Of a stretch of DNA of 64,000 nt, positions 50,783 to 60,021 are shown piece after piece; within the stretch, counting starts at the first letter, position 1; the number at the start of each line of letters is the position of its first letter. The DNA lies in contig NZ_OZ240671.1 in NCBI RefSeq assembly GCF_965198575.1, positions 310,001-374,000 of the forward strand, in the 5' to 3' direction. The notes under the pieces were generated by a model. The model saw nothing but the letters and a program-made list of their open reading frames with translations, had not been told where the DNA came from and searched no databases. The position numbers and the translations under genes are program-made. This stretch comes from Lichenicola sp965198575 (GTDB lineage: Bacteria; Pseudomonadota; Alphaproteobacteria; Acetobacterales; Acetobacteraceae).

Positions 50783-52071
50783 GCGGTCGGGGCGGGTCGC
50801 CGGAAACGGTGCCGGACATCGCGCCAGAAGGCGCGCGAGAGGGGGCACCGGAGCACGCACCGGAGGCCTCGTCGGAGACGGTGTTCGACTGCGTGGTCGT
50901 CGGCGGCGGACCGGCGGGCGCCACCGCCGCGAGCGAGCTGGCCCGGCGCGGACGCAGCGTCGTCCTGCTCGACCGCGAGGGTCGGATCAAGCCGTGCGGC
51001 GGCGCCATCCCGCCGCGCCTGATCGAGGAGTTCGAGATCCCCGACAGCCTGCTGGTCGCGCGCATCACCGGCGCCCGGATCATTTCCCCGAGCGCGCGGA
51101 TTGCCGACATGCCGATCGGCAAGGGCTTCGTCGGCATGGTGGACCGTGACAGTTTCGACGGCTGGCTGCGCGAGCGGGCGGCAAGCCTCGGCGCCGTCCG
51201 CCGGCATGGCGTGTTCGAGCGCATCGAACGCGAGGCCGACGGGGTCATGCAGGTGCATTGCCGGCCGGCCGATCGTGACACTCCGGGGGGCAAGACCGAT
51301 CGTGGCTTCGTGCTGCGGGCACGGTCGGTCATCGGCGCCGACGGCGCGCGGTCGGCGGTGGCGCGCGCCGCGATCCCGGGTGCCGAGCGGATGCGCTTCG
51401 TGTTCGCCTATCACGAGATCATCGCCTCTCCGACGGACCCGTCGCATGATGCCGCGTCGTGCGAGGTGCATTATCGCGGGTCGCTCTCGCCGGACTTCTA
51501 TGGCTGGGTTTTTCCGCACGGCAAAACCACCAGCGTCGGTCTCGGCAGCGCCCTCAAAGGGTTCCAGTTGCGCCCGGCCCTGGACGCCCTGCGCAAGTCG
51601 ACCGGATTGTCCGACGCGAAGACCATCCGCCGCGAAGGTGGGCCAATTCCGCTGCGACCTTTGCGACGCTGGGATAATGGGCGCGATGTGGTGCTTGCAG
51701 GTGACGCCGCCGGGGTCGTGGCGCCGGCATCCGGCGAGGGCATCTATTACGCCATGACCGGCGGCCACCTTGCTGCCGAGGCGATCGACATGTTCTGCGC
51801 GACGGGCGACGTGCGAGCCCTGCGCCATCCGCGCCGGCGCTTCATGCGGGCGCACGGGCAGGTCTTCTGGGTGCTTGGCATCATGCAACGATACTGGTAC
51901 TCCAGCGATATGCGCCGCGAGCGTTTCGTCAGCATCTGCCGCGACAAGGATGTCCAGCAACTGACCTGGGCGGCTTACATGACCAAGGAGCTCGTGCGGG
52001 CGAAGCCGCTGGTGCATCTGCGAATATTCGCCAAGAACATCGCCCACCTCACGGGATTGACCTCTGCATGA
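50779..52071 (+). CDS. bchP: Geranylgeranyl reductase
   Basis: A 430-residue flavoprotein. CVVVGGGPAGATAASELARR is the FAD fold, IKPCGGAIPPRLIEEFEIPD and LAGDAAGVVAPASGEGIYYA are BchP signatures, and HGQVFWVLGIMQRYWYSSD is in the C-terminal part. It reduces the geranylgeranyl tail to phytyl. The first 34 residues (rich in Glu, Pro and Gly) are an unusual extension before the usual start; the ATGA overlap with bchG supports it. Confidence 0.94.
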   Translation: MSGRGGSPETVPDIAPEGAREGAPEHAPEASSETVFDCVVVGGGPAGATAASELARRGRSVVLLDREGRIKPCGGAIPPRLIEEFEIPDSLLVARITGARIISPSARIADMPIGKGFVGMVDRDSFDGWLRERAASLGAVRRHGVFERIEREADGVMQVHCRPADRDTPGGKTDRGFVLRARSVIGADGARSAVARAAIPGAERMRFVFAYHEIIASPTDPSHDAASCEVHYRGSLSPDFYGWVFPHGKTTSVGLGSALKGFQLRPALDALRKSTGLSDAKTIRREGGPIPLRPLRRWDNGRDVVLAGDAAGVVAPASGEGIYYAMTGGHLAAEAIDMFCATGDVRALRHPRRRFMRAHGQVFWVLGIMQRYWYSSDMRRERFVSICRDKDVQQLTWAAYMTKELVRAKPLVHLRIFAKNIAHLTGLTSA

Positions 52072-52574
52072 ACAAGGATGTCGTCGGGGCATCGGCGGGC
52101 GCGATCACGGTGCTGGGAACCGGCGGCGCGCTCACCACCATCGGACCCTGGTATGCCGCCTTGAAAAAGCCGAGTTGGCAGCCGCCGGGTTGGCTGTTCG
52201 GCCCCGCCTGGACCCTGATCGGCGTGTTGACCACGATCGCCGCGGTCAGGTCGTGGAGACATGCAAAAGCACCTGGAGAGCGCAACAGGGTGCTTGCCTT
52301 GTTCGCCTGCAACGGCGTGTTCAACGTGTTGTGGAGCCTGTTGTTCTTCAATCGCCGACGACCCGATCTGGCACTTGGCGAGATCGTGCCACTCTGGGGT
52401 TCGATCGCAGCTCTGATCTTGGGGCTGCCGCGAAAACCCGGAACATCCGTCGCCTCGAGCAGCATCACCTGGCTGCTTTTGCCTTACCTGGGCTGGGTCT
52501 CTTTTGCGGCCGTGCTGAATTACGAAGTCGTGCGGCTGAACGCGCCATTCGAGAAAGGCTCAGGTTCCGATTGA
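52068..52574 (+). CDS. tspO: TspO/MBR family tryptophan-rich sensory protein
   Basis: A 168-residue five-helix protein. IGPWYAALKKPSWQPPGWLF is the TspO signature (WYxxLxKPxWxPP), with GPAWTLIGVLTTIA and NVLWSLLFFNRRRPDLALGE after it. TspO (formerly CrtK) binds tetrapyrroles and in Rhodobacter lowers pigment gene expression at high oxygen. It overlaps bchP by 4 bases, a link that supports a regulatory role here. It converges on a small minus-strand ORF 5 bases away. Confidence 0.92.
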   Translation: MNKDVVGASAGAITVLGTGGALTTIGPWYAALKKPSWQPPGWLFGPAWTLIGVLTTIAAVRSWRHAKAPGERNRVLALFACNGVFNVLWSLLFFNRRRPDLALGEIVPLWGSIAALILGLPRKPGTSVASSSITWLLLPYLGWVSFAAVLNYEVVRLNAPFEKGSGSD

Positions 52575-52578
52575 TTGG

Positions 52579-52872
52579 TCAGTCCAGGCAGGAGCGCAGA
52601 CGCATCACAGCCTCATAGGTACTCGATAGGCGTTTCGAGGATGCCGAGGTGTCGACATCGACTCCCTGGTGTTCGGTCCAGAGTTCGACCAGAGCGCTCA
52701 CGGCGGCTCCGGAGCTTTCGTGCCGATCAAGATCGCGATCGTTCGTGATCAGCAGGAGGGCCAGGATCGAGAGAATGCTCGATGCGTCTCCGACCAGGAC
52801 GGTGTTCAGCGCGCGTTTGCCTGCAGAGGCCGGTATCCCGGCCTTTGCCGCCCTGGCTGAATATTGTCGCAT
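52579..52872 (-). CDS. Hypothetical 97-residue protein
   Basis: A short frame starting MRQYSARAAKAGIPASAGKR, with SILSILALLLITNDRDLDRH and a C-terminal RLSSTYEAVMRLRSCLD. AAAGGAAAG 7-8 bases before the ATG is a fair ribosome-binding site. The base composition is less GC-rich than the neighbours. No family is recognised. It may be a small regulatory or toxin-type gene, but nothing in the sequence shows that. Confidence 0.4.
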   Translation of the reverse strand: MRQYSARAAKAGIPASAGKRALNTVLVGDASSILSILALLLITNDRDLDRHESSGAAVSALVELWTEHQGVDVDTSASSKRLSSTYEAVMRLRSCLD

Positions 52873-53133
52873 GTCCGCTTTCCTTTGCGGCTGTCTTCAA
52901 TTATTTTCGGCCGAAACATAATCGTTCGGGCTTACCGTAACGGCTTGGAGCCGATCTTGGACATCGATATTAAGAACAGCACTGCAATGTGATCCGGTCA
53001 ATGCGGGAAGGTGTCCGGTTTCAAAAAACAACTGTATTTTTGAAATATGTGCAGTGCCGCATGGTAGAAGCATGAACGGTATCGGAACCGCAACGCATTC
53101 CGGCGCGGGCTCCACAGTGGCGGATCTGCCTCG
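52873..53133. other. AT-richer intergenic region upstream of ccmC
   Basis: About 260 bases with clearly lower GC than the surroundings, between the divergent 97-residue ORF and ccmC. It should hold the promoters of both. It contains a long palindrome at 53019-53045 (listed separately) and a distant 7-base inverted pair (GCACTGC at 52979-52985, GCAGTGC at 53051-53057). No coding frame is convincing. Confidence 0.6.
53019..53045. promoter_or_regulatory. 27-base palindrome upstream of ccmC
   Basis: TTTCAAAAA and TTTTTGAAA form perfect 9-base arms around a 9-base centre (ACAACTGTA), about 89 bases before the ccmC start. In DNA this is a good dimer-binding operator; in RNA it would be a weak A-U hairpin. 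It is not an FNR box (TTGAT-N4-ATCAA) or a PpsR site. The regulator is unknown. Confidence 0.5.
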
Positions 53134-53919
53134 ATGAACAGCATGTTCGCCTCTTTTGCATCCGGATCGGCCTCGGTTGGCGGGCTGTTGCACCGGTTTG
53201 CCAATCCGGGGCGGTTCCTGCGGGTGGGGGTTTGGCTGCAGCCGGTGCTGACCTGGCCGGCGCTGCTGCTGACGGCGGCGGGGCTGGTGTGGGGGTTGTT
53301 CCTGTCGCCGGCCGACTGGCAGCAGGGCGACGCGGTGCGCATCATGTATGTTCATGTGCCGGCCGCCTGGCTGGCCTCGCTCGGCTATGCGGCGCTGGCC
53401 GTGTGCGGGCTGCTCTCGCTGGTCTGGAAACACCCGCTGGCCGACCTCGCCGCCGCCGAGATCGGGCCCGTGGGCGCCTGCATCACCGGCGTGTGCCTGG
53501 CGTCGGGCTCGCTCTGGGGCCGGCCGATGTGGGGGGCCTGGTGGGTGTGGGACGCGCGCCTGACCTCGGTGCTGGTGCTGTTCTTTCTCTATCTCGGCCA
53601 CATCGCCCTGGTCCGCGCCTTCGATGACCCCAGGCGCGGTGCCCGTGCCGCCGCGATCCTGGCGCTGGCCGGGGCCGTCGACCTGCCGATCATCAAGTTC
53701 AGCGTGCAATGGTGGAACACCCTGCACCAGCCCGACAGCATCACCCTGACCGGCGCGCCCACCATGTCAATGAGCATGCTGTGGCCGCTGCTGGTCTGCA
53801 CCCTCGGTTTCAGCCTGGGCTTCGCCGCCATCGTGCTGGCGCGGCTGCGGGCGGCGGTGATGGAGAGCCGCACCCGCACCCTGCTGCTGGCGCCCTCCCG
53901 GGCAGCGCGCGCCGCATGA
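53134..53919 (+). CDS. ccmC: Cytochrome c maturation protein CcmC (heme delivery)
   Basis: A 261-residue protein with six helices. RIMYVHVPAAWLASLGYAAL carries the first heme His, GRPMWGAWWVWDARLTSVLV is the WWD tryptophan-rich loop, and TLHQPDSITLTG holds the second His. It binds heme at the outer face and loads it on CcmE. The ATG at 53134 is used; an ATG at 53143 is also possible. It is first in ccmCDEF. Confidence 0.94.
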   Translation: MNSMFASFASGSASVGGLLHRFANPGRFLRVGVWLQPVLTWPALLLTAAGLVWGLFLSPADWQQGDAVRIMYVHVPAAWLASLGYAALAVCGLLSLVWKHPLADLAAAEIGPVGACITGVCLASGSLWGRPMWGAWWVWDARLTSVLVLFFLYLGHIALVRAFDDPRRGARAAAILALAGAVDLPIIKFSVQWWNTLHQPDSITLTGAPTMSMSMLWPLLVCTLGFSLGFAAIVLARLRAAVMESRTRTLLLAPSRAARAA

Positions 53920-54065
53920 CCCACCTGCCCTACGTCGCCGGCGCCTACGGCCTGACCCTGGCGGTGGCGGCCGTGCTGTCCGTTTCGGCCGCCCTCCGGC
54001 TGCGTCGCGCCCGTCGCCGCCTGGCCGCGGTGGATGTCCGCCGGCGCCCGGACCCCGCGCCATGA
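53916..54065 (+). CDS. ccmD: Cytochrome c maturation protein CcmD
   Basis: A 49-residue protein, starting MTHLPYVAGAYGLTLAVAAV. One membrane helix (about 6-27) is followed by a very basic tail (RLRRARRRLAAVDVRRRP), the CcmD pattern with the conserved Tyr in the helix entry. It holds CcmC and CcmE together. It overlaps ccmC and ccmE by 4 bases each. Confidence 0.88.
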   Translation: MTHLPYVAGAYGLTLAVAAVLSVSAALRLRRARRRLAAVDVRRRPDPAP

Positions 54066-54574
54066 CCCGCAAGTCGCGCCGCCTGTGGCTGGTCGGGGGC
54101 TGCCTGCTGGGCTTCGGCGCCGCGACCGGCCTTACGTTGCAGGCGTTCAGCGCCAACATCGTGTTCTTCATGGCGCCGTCGCAGATCCTGGAGCACCCGC
54201 CGGCGGCCGGCCGCACCATCCGGCTCGGCGGCATGGTGGTGGCCGGCTCGCTGGTCCAGAACCATGCCGCCGGACGCGAACCCAGCGTGCAATTCCAGGT
54301 CACCGACGGCCAGCAGGCGGTCCGCGTGCGCTATGTCGGCATCCTGCCCGACCTGTTCCGCGAGGGGCAGAGCGTGGTGGCACTCGGCGAGATGAGCGGC
54401 GACGGCAGCTTCCAGGCGGCCGAGGTGCTGGCCAAGCACGACGAGACCTACATGCCCAAGGATGTCGCCGCCGCCCTGCGCCGCTCCGGCCGCTGGGACC
54501 CGCGCTTCGGACCACCCCCCGCCGCCGCCAGCTGGAACAGCATGACCACCGCCAGCGTCACCCACGGCACCTGA
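54062..54574 (+). CDS. ccmE: Cytochrome c maturation protein CcmE (heme chaperone)
   Basis: A 170-residue protein with an N-terminal anchor helix (LWLVGGCLLGFGAATGL) and an OB-fold. RLGGMVVAGSL and RVRYVGILPDLFREGQSVVA are family motifs, and LAKHDETYMP contains the His that binds heme covalently and the nearby Tyr. It carries heme from CcmC to CcmF in the periplasm. The end overlaps ccmF by 3 bases. Confidence 0.94.
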   Translation: MTRKSRRLWLVGGCLLGFGAATGLTLQAFSANIVFFMAPSQILEHPPAAGRTIRLGGMVVAGSLVQNHAAGREPSVQFQVTDGQQAVRVRYVGILPDLFREGQSVVALGEMSGDGSFQAAEVLAKHDETYMPKDVAAALRRSGRWDPRFGPPPAAASWNSMTTASVTHGT

Positions 54575-56598
54575 TGAGCCCGGTTCTCGGCATGCTGCTG
54601 AGCCCCGAACTCGGCCGCTTCGCGCTGGCCCTGGCCTGCACCCTGGCCCTCGCCCAGTGCGCGCTGCCGCTTGCCGGCGCCTGGGCTCGCCACCCGCGGC
54701 TGATGGCGACCGGCCCCGGCCTCGCCTTCGGGCAGCTGGCCTGCCTGGCGCTGTCCTTCATCTGCCTGGCGGTGGCGGCCATCGGCAACGATTTCTCGGT
54801 GCAGAACATCGCCGAGAACAGCGCCATCGCCAAGCCGCTGCTCTACAAGATCACCGGCATCTGGGGGAACCACGAGGGCTCGATCCTGCTCTGGTCGCTG
54901 ATCCTGGGCTTGTGCGGCGGCGCCGTCGCCTGGTTCGGCCGCTTCCTGCCCTCCACCTTGCAGGCCCGCGTGCTCGGCGTGCTCGGCGGCACCGCGGCCG
55001 GCTTCGAGCTGTTCTGCCTGCTCACCTCGAACCCGTTCGACCGCGTCTGGCCGGCGCCGGTCGACGGCCACGGCATGAACCCGCTGCTGCAGGACCCCGG
55101 CCTCGCCTTCCATCCACCCATTCTCTACACCGGCTATGTCGGCTTCGCGGTGCCGTTCGCGTTCGCCGTCGCCGCCCTGCTCGAGGGCCGCGTCGATGCC
55201 GCCTGGGGGCGCTGGGTCAGGCCGTGGGCGGTGGCCGCCTGGTGCTTCCTGACGTGCGGCATCGCGCTCGGCTCGTGGTGGTCGTACTACGTGCTCGGCT
55301 GGGGCGGCTACTGGTTCTGGGACCCGGTCGAGAACGCCTCGCTGCTGCCCTGGCTGACCGGCACCGCCCTGGTGCACTCCGCGATCGTCGTCGAGAAGCG
55401 CGAGGCGCTCAAGGTCTGGACCGTGCTGCTGGCGATCGGCACCTTCTCGCTGTCGCTGTCCGGCACCTTCCTGGTGCGCTCGGGCATCCTCAACTCGGTG
55501 CACGCGTTCGCCAACGACCCGGCCCGCGGCGTGTTCATCCTGGCCCTGCTCGGGCTGGTGATCGGCGGCGCGCTGCTGCTGTTCGCGATCCGCGCCCCCA
55601 CCCTCTCCGCCGGCGGCAGCTTCGCGCCGCTGTCGCGCGAGGGCGCGCTGGTGCTGAACAACATCCTGCTGTGCGCGATCTGCGCGGTGGTGCTCGTCGG
55701 CACGATGTATCCGCCGTTCGCCAGCCTGCTGTTCGGACAGGCGATCAGCGTCGGCAAGCCGTTCTTCGACGCCACAGCCGCCCCGATGGCGCTGCCGCTG
55801 CTGGCGGTGATGGCGATCGGCCCGATGCTGCCCTGGAAGCGCGCCCAGCTCGCCCCGGTGATCGCCCGGTTGTGGTGGGCGGCCCTGCTGGCGGGCGCGG
55901 CCGGACTGGTCGCCGCCTTCGGTCTCCGGGGCACGCTGCCGGTGCTGGCGTTTGCACTCGGGGTCTGGGTGATCGCCGGCAGCATCGCCGGCGTGATCCA
56001 GCGGGTGCGGCCGGCGGGAACCAGCGGGCGCGTGTCGCTGGCCGACAGCCTGCACCGGGCGCGGATGCTGCCGCGGGCGGTGTTCGGCGCGGCACTCGCC
56101 CATGCCGGCGCCGGCATCACGGTGATCGGGCTGGCGGGCATGTCGGCTGCCAGCCACGCCATCGTCTCGGTGCATACCGGCGACAGCGTGCCGCTCGCCG
56201 GGTACCGCTGGACGCTGGCCCGCATCGACGACCAGGCCGGCCCGAACTACCACGCCCGCATCGCCACCCTGCTGGTGCACCGCGATCGCCCCGACGGCGC
56301 ACTGGTGACGGTGCTGCATCCGGCGCGGCGCGATTTCGCGAGCCAGGGCCAGACCACCACCGAGGTCGCGATCCACACCAACCTGGTGTCCGACCTGTAT
56401 GCCGTGCTGGGCGAGGAACACGGCACCGGCGCCGACCATACCGCCGTGCTGCGGCTGCACTACAACCCGCTCGCCCCCTGGATGTGGCTCGGCGCCCTGG
56501 TCATGGCCCTCGGCGGCGCCCTCTCCCTCAGCGACCGACGCATCCGCGTCGGCGCCCCACACCGCGCCAGAACACGCGCAACGGTGCCGGCAGAGTAA
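54574..56598 (+). CDS. ccmF: Cytochrome c maturation protein CcmF (heme lyase subunit)
   Basis: A 674-residue protein with many helices. KITGIWGNHEGSILLWSLIL, FHPPILYTGYVGFAVPFAFA and GWGGYWFWDPVENASLLPWL (WWD domain) are hallmarks. LSLSGTFLVRSGILNSVHAF carries a heme His. It attaches heme to CXXCH apocytochromes such as PufC and the triheme protein. The ccmG and ccmH genes that normally follow are not here; sugar-transport genes on the other strand come next. Confidence 0.94.
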   Translation: MSPVLGMLLSPELGRFALALACTLALAQCALPLAGAWARHPRLMATGPGLAFGQLACLALSFICLAVAAIGNDFSVQNIAENSAIAKPLLYKITGIWGNHEGSILLWSLILGLCGGAVAWFGRFLPSTLQARVLGVLGGTAAGFELFCLLTSNPFDRVWPAPVDGHGMNPLLQDPGLAFHPPILYTGYVGFAVPFAFAVAALLEGRVDAAWGRWVRPWAVAAWCFLTCGIALGSWWSYYVLGWGGYWFWDPVENASLLPWLTGTALVHSAIVVEKREALKVWTVLLAIGTFSLSLSGTFLVRSGILNSVHAFANDPARGVFILALLGLVIGGALLLFAIRAPTLSAGGSFAPLSREGALVLNNILLCAICAVVLVGTMYPPFASLLFGQAISVGKPFFDATAAPMALPLLAVMAIGPMLPWKRAQLAPVIARLWWAALLAGAAGLVAAFGLRGTLPVLAFALGVWVIAGSIAGVIQRVRPAGTSGRVSLADSLHRARMLPRAVFGAALAHAGAGITVIGLAGMSAASHAIVSVHTGDSVPLAGYRWTLARIDDQAGPNYHARIATLLVHRDRPDGALVTVLHPARRDFASQGQTTTEVAIHTNLVSDLYAVLGEEHGTGADHTAVLRLHYNPLAPWMWLGALVMALGGALSLSDRRIRVGAPHRARTRATVPAE

Positions 56599-56619
56599 CG
56601 ATGCCGGAACCAGTCGGCA

Positions 56620-57396
56620 TCATCCAGCCCGAACGCTCCGATATTCCTGGCGCACTATCTCCATCAGTTCGACCACCGACGTCGAGGCGGCGTCTTTTTC
56701 GTAGGTGATCGTGCCGCGCTGCATCAACATGATCCGGTCGGCGATCTCCAGCGTCTGCGCGTAGTTGTGCATGATCATGATGATCGACAGGTTCCCCTTG
56801 GCCTTCAGCCGCAGGAGCAGGTCGATGATGAGGCCGGCCTCGCGCACGCCCATCGCGGCAAGCGGTTCGTCGAGCAGCAGGATACGTGCGTCGGAATTGA
56901 TCGCACGCGCCACCGCGATCGCCTGCCGCTGCCCACCGGACAGGCGCTCCACCGGGAGATCCACCGACGGCACGTTCACGCCGATCTCTTCGAGCAGTTC
57001 GGCAGTGCGCCGGCGCATGGCGCGGTTGTTCAGCAGCTTGATCGGCCCAGGATAGACGATCTCCCGGTTGAGAAACATGTTGTGATAGATCGACAACCCA
57101 TTAGCCAACGCCAGATCCTGGTAGACGCACTCGATCCCCATCGAACGCGCATGATCCACCGACCGGAACGCGACCTCCTGCCCGTGGATGAACAACTGAC
57201 CCTCGGTCTGTGACTGGAAACCGGTCAGTATCTTCATCAGCGTCGACTTTCCGGCGCCGTTATCGCCGAGGATGCCGAGAATCTCGCCTTCCTGCAGATG
57301 CAGCGAGACGCCATCCAGCGCCGTGATGGCGCCGAAGCGCTTCACGATGTTGTCGGCGCGCAGAGCCTCGACGCGGGATCCGTTGGTGGCGCTCAT
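56620..57396 (-). CDS. Sugar ABC transporter ATP-binding protein (FrcA-like)
   Basis: A 258-residue single-domain ATPase. GILGDNGAGKSTLMKILTGF is Walker A, ERLSGGQRQAIAVARAI is the ABC signature, and ILLLDEPLAAMGVREA is Walker B. It is one nucleotide-binding domain, like fructose-type FrcA, rather than the double-length RbsA/XylG. The start overlaps the permease stop by one base. It energises import together with the two genes upstream. Confidence 0.9.
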   Translation of the reverse strand: MSATNGSRVEALRADNIVKRFGAITALDGVSLHLQEGEILGILGDNGAGKSTLMKILTGFQSQTEGQLFIHGQEVAFRSVDHARSMGIECVYQDLALANGLSIYHNMFLNREIVYPGPIKLLNNRAMRRRTAELLEEIGVNVPSVDLPVERLSGGQRQAIAVARAINSDARILLLDEPLAAMGVREAGLIIDLLLRLKAKGNLSIIMIMHNYAQTLEIADRIMLMQRGTITYEKDAASTSVVELMEIVRQEYRSVRAG

Positions 57397-58412
57397 CAGA
57401 CGGCTCCGCTGCGACGCAAGCGTGCGACCTGGATATTGAAGACCATCGCCAGCAGGATTGCAGCGCCCAGGATGATGTTGAACGTGAACGCGTTGATCCC
57501 TATCAGCGTGAAGCCGTCATTCAGCACGCCCAGCACCGTGGCACCGATCAGGCCGCCGATGATGGTGCCGGACCCGCCGGCGAGCGAGGTCCCACCGATC
57601 ACGCCGGCGGCGACTGCCAGAAACATGATCTGGCTACCACCGGCCTGCGGGTCGATCGAGGAAATCCGGAAATCCTCGAGAATGCCGACGAAGCCCGACA
57701 GCATGGCGCTGATGACGAAATTGCCGATCTTGAGCCGGGTCACGTTGATGCCGGCCTCGCTGGCGCCGACAGGATTTCCACCGGATGCCACAGTGTGCAA
57801 CCCCCAGCGGGTGTTGCGGAGCAGCAGGTGCATGAAGGCGGCGATCACCAGCGCCCACAGGATTTCACTGTAGCCCCAATGACCGAAGATTGCGGCCAGG
57901 GTTGGATTGTTCGGGGTATCGACGGGCGTTCCCGCAGACAGGGTGAGGGTCAGCCCGTTCAGCAGGAACATGGTGCCGAGCGTGGTGACGAAACTCGGCA
58001 CCCGCAGCAGCAGCGTCACCATGCCATTCACCATGCCGACCATGGCACTGGCAAGCAGCCCGAGCAGGATGCCGACGATCGGCGGCAACCCGGCGATGAC
58101 TGCGTAATGCATCATGAACGGCGCGAAGGCGAAGATCATCCCGGCCGAAAGGTCGATCTCACCGCCGATCATCAGCATGATCTCGCCGAGCGAAATTATA
58201 GCGGCGGGCGCGATGAACTGCGTGAGGTTCTGCAGGCTCGCCTGGGACAACAGGAAATCGCGATTGGCACTCTCGAAATAGATGATGAGCAGCACGGCAA
58301 CGACGAAGATGCTCACTTCGCGCCAGCGGAAGATCACGTCGAAGATGCGTATGCGAAGGCCGGGCCGATCCGGGCCGGACGGACCGGCCCCGGAGTTTGC
58401 TACCACGCTCAC
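57396..58412 (-). CDS. Sugar ABC transporter permease (RbsC/FrcC-like)
   Basis: A 338-residue protein with 8-10 helices. GEIMLMIGGEIDLSAGMIFA and AGGVIGGTSLAGGSGTI-type glycine loops mark the ribose/xylose/fructose (BPD_transp_2) permeases. The start is a GTG at 58412, 4 bases past the binding-protein stop with an AGGA site; the ATG at 58475 lies inside the previous gene and is rejected. Confidence 0.88.
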   Translation of the reverse strand: MSVVANSGAGPSGPDRPGLRIRIFDVIFRWREVSIFVVAVLLIIYFESANRDFLLSQASLQNLTQFIAPAAIISLGEIMLMIGGEIDLSAGMIFAFAPFMMHYAVIAGLPPIVGILLGLLASAMVGMVNGMVTLLLRVPSFVTTLGTMFLLNGLTLTLSAGTPVDTPNNPTLAAIFGHWGYSEILWALVIAAFMHLLLRNTRWGLHTVASGGNPVGASEAGINVTRLKIGNFVISAMLSGFVGILEDFRISSIDPQAGGSQIMFLAVAAGVIGGTSLAGGSGTIIGGLIGATVLGVLNDGFTLIGINAFTFNIILGAAILLAMVFNIQVARLRRSGAV

Positions 58413-58416
58413 GCGC

Positions 58417-59532
58417 CTATCCTGCGATGGGGACGGTGAGCGGCACGATCTCCGACTGGCTCGACTTGCCTTCATAGCGAGTCGAGGTGCTCAGATAGGG
58501 CCCGACATTCTCCTTGGTTACGAACTTCAGGCCGGTATTGACGTTCGCCGGGCCAACGAGCCCACCAGAGGCCAGGAAGGTGAACATCTCCATCACCGTG
58601 TAGAAGCCCTGCAGATAAGGCTGCTGGTCGATGGTGAAGTCCATCGAGCCCTTCTTGATGAGTTCCAGCGTGCGTGGAAGCAGGTCGAAGCCGCCGCCAT
58701 GCACGCCTTTCGCAGCGAGACCATACTGGTCCATGGTTTCCGCGACACCCTCGGTGGTTCCCCCATCAACTGCGAACATGCCCTTCACGTGCTGATGGCC
58801 GAGATAGTACGCCTTGACCTTCGAAATCTCCTCGTTGACGGTCGCACCTGTTGCGACGACATCGATGGTGATCGCCTTGCCCGACTTCTTGATGACGTCG
58901 GATGCTCCGTCCAGACGCGGCTGGATATTGAGCGCGCCCGGGGTCGCGATGAACAGCGCGATCGGCCCGCTATCGACGAGGCTGAGGATGCGGTGGCCCA
59001 TCTCGACGCCGGCCAGGTAGAGATCCTGTCCGATATAGGCAAGCCGTTTGTTGCCGCTGTCCGCCGGCGAGTCGGCATTGTACGAAAACACCGGGATGCC
59101 GGCAGCAAGAGCCTGCTGCACCGGATCGTTGAAGGCGTGCGGGTCGATGATCGAGACCGCGATCGCGCTGGCTTTCGCAGCGATTGCGGAATTCATCGCG
59201 CTGACCATCTGGCCGACGTCGGAGGTGACCGAACCGGTCCATTGCGTTTCGCAGCCGAGCAAGGCCGCAGCGTCCTGCATGCCGTATTGCGTCGGCGTGA
59301 AGAACGGGTTGGTCGTCACATGGTTGACAAACACGAAGCGCCACTTCGGATGCGCCGGAAACGGTCCGCCGGATGCGGCCAGGGCGCTGCGTGAGCCAGC
59401 AAGTATGGACAGGGCACTTCCGAGTGCGGCGCCTTTCAGCAAGCCGCGGCGATCGGGGCCGGACGCCTGCGCGTTTCCTGTTTGTTCCGGAACAACCGGC
59501 TGGACCGGTGCGAACTCATCGAGTCGAGACAT
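58417..59532 (-). CDS. Sugar ABC transporter substrate-binding protein (type 1 periplasmic family)
   Basis: A 371-residue exported protein. DRRGLLKGAALGSALSIL with AGSRSALA is a Tat-type signal (RRG core, Ala-x-Ala end), so it is probably exported folded. The body, with AIAVSIIDPHAFNDPVQQAL and GIPVFSYNADS, is the LacI-like sugar-binding fold. A GGAGGA site precedes the ATG. The sugar is not known; the nearby dehydrogenase and isomerase suggest a hexose, inositol or sugar acid. Confidence 0.88.
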   Translation of the reverse strand: MSRLDEFAPVQPVVPEQTGNAQASGPDRRGLLKGAALGSALSILAGSRSALAASGGPFPAHPKWRFVFVNHVTTNPFFTPTQYGMQDAAALLGCETQWTGSVTSDVGQMVSAMNSAIAAKASAIAVSIIDPHAFNDPVQQALAAGIPVFSYNADSPADSGNKRLAYIGQDLYLAGVEMGHRILSLVDSGPIALFIATPGALNIQPRLDGASDVIKKSGKAITIDVVATGATVNEEISKVKAYYLGHQHVKGMFAVDGGTTEGVAETMDQYGLAAKGVHGGGFDLLPRTLELIKKGSMDFTIDQQPYLQGFYTVMEMFTFLASGGLVGPANVNTGLKFVTKENVGPYLSTSTRYEGKSSQSEIVPLTVPIAG

Positions 59533-60021
59533 GATGATCCTCCAGTGTGTAGGATCATCATCCGATGCCTATTCAGTATCGGAGTGCCCTATTTACGAAC
59601 AATCCAGGCATCCTGTCGGGGATAGAGTCAAGCCGACCGAGTAAAAATTTCGGATTATTCATGAGCTCGGGCGCATCCACCGGCCGGCGTCTTCGGCTTC
59701 CAGCCTCGCACGATGACGTCGGCACGTCAGACCTCAACCGCTGGGCTGCGGCAGCTCAAGACCGTATACTCGACAGATCATATGCAAGACGGCAGGCCGC
59801 CTCACGGAGGACGGGTTGCCACCGTCCCGGTCGCGCCCTCCGGTAACCCGTCTGGAAAACGATCAAGAAAAAGGGCACCGAAGACGGTCGTGATGAAGCC
59901 GTAGAAAACGTTATCTCAGCTACACCGGATGCCTGGATCGACGAAGCGGTCGCCCGAACTTGTCCGACTGCCTGACCGGCCGCGCCCGGTGTCGCGTGGT
60001 TTCTGCGTATGCGGCCGGTGC
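59533..60021. other. Intergenic region between sugar-binding protein and POT transporter
   Basis: About 490 bases with lower GC. It must contain the promoter of the sugar ABC unit, which is read leftwards, and the tail region after the POT transporter. Short frames exist but have no ribosome-binding sites or recognisable products. I see no tRNA or clear terminator hairpin. Confidence 0.5.

Noticed and set aside
54448..56562. 704-codon minus-strand open frame opposite ccmF
   Set aside because: Antisense shadow of ccmF; Arg/Gln/Gly-rich sequence with no domain signature.
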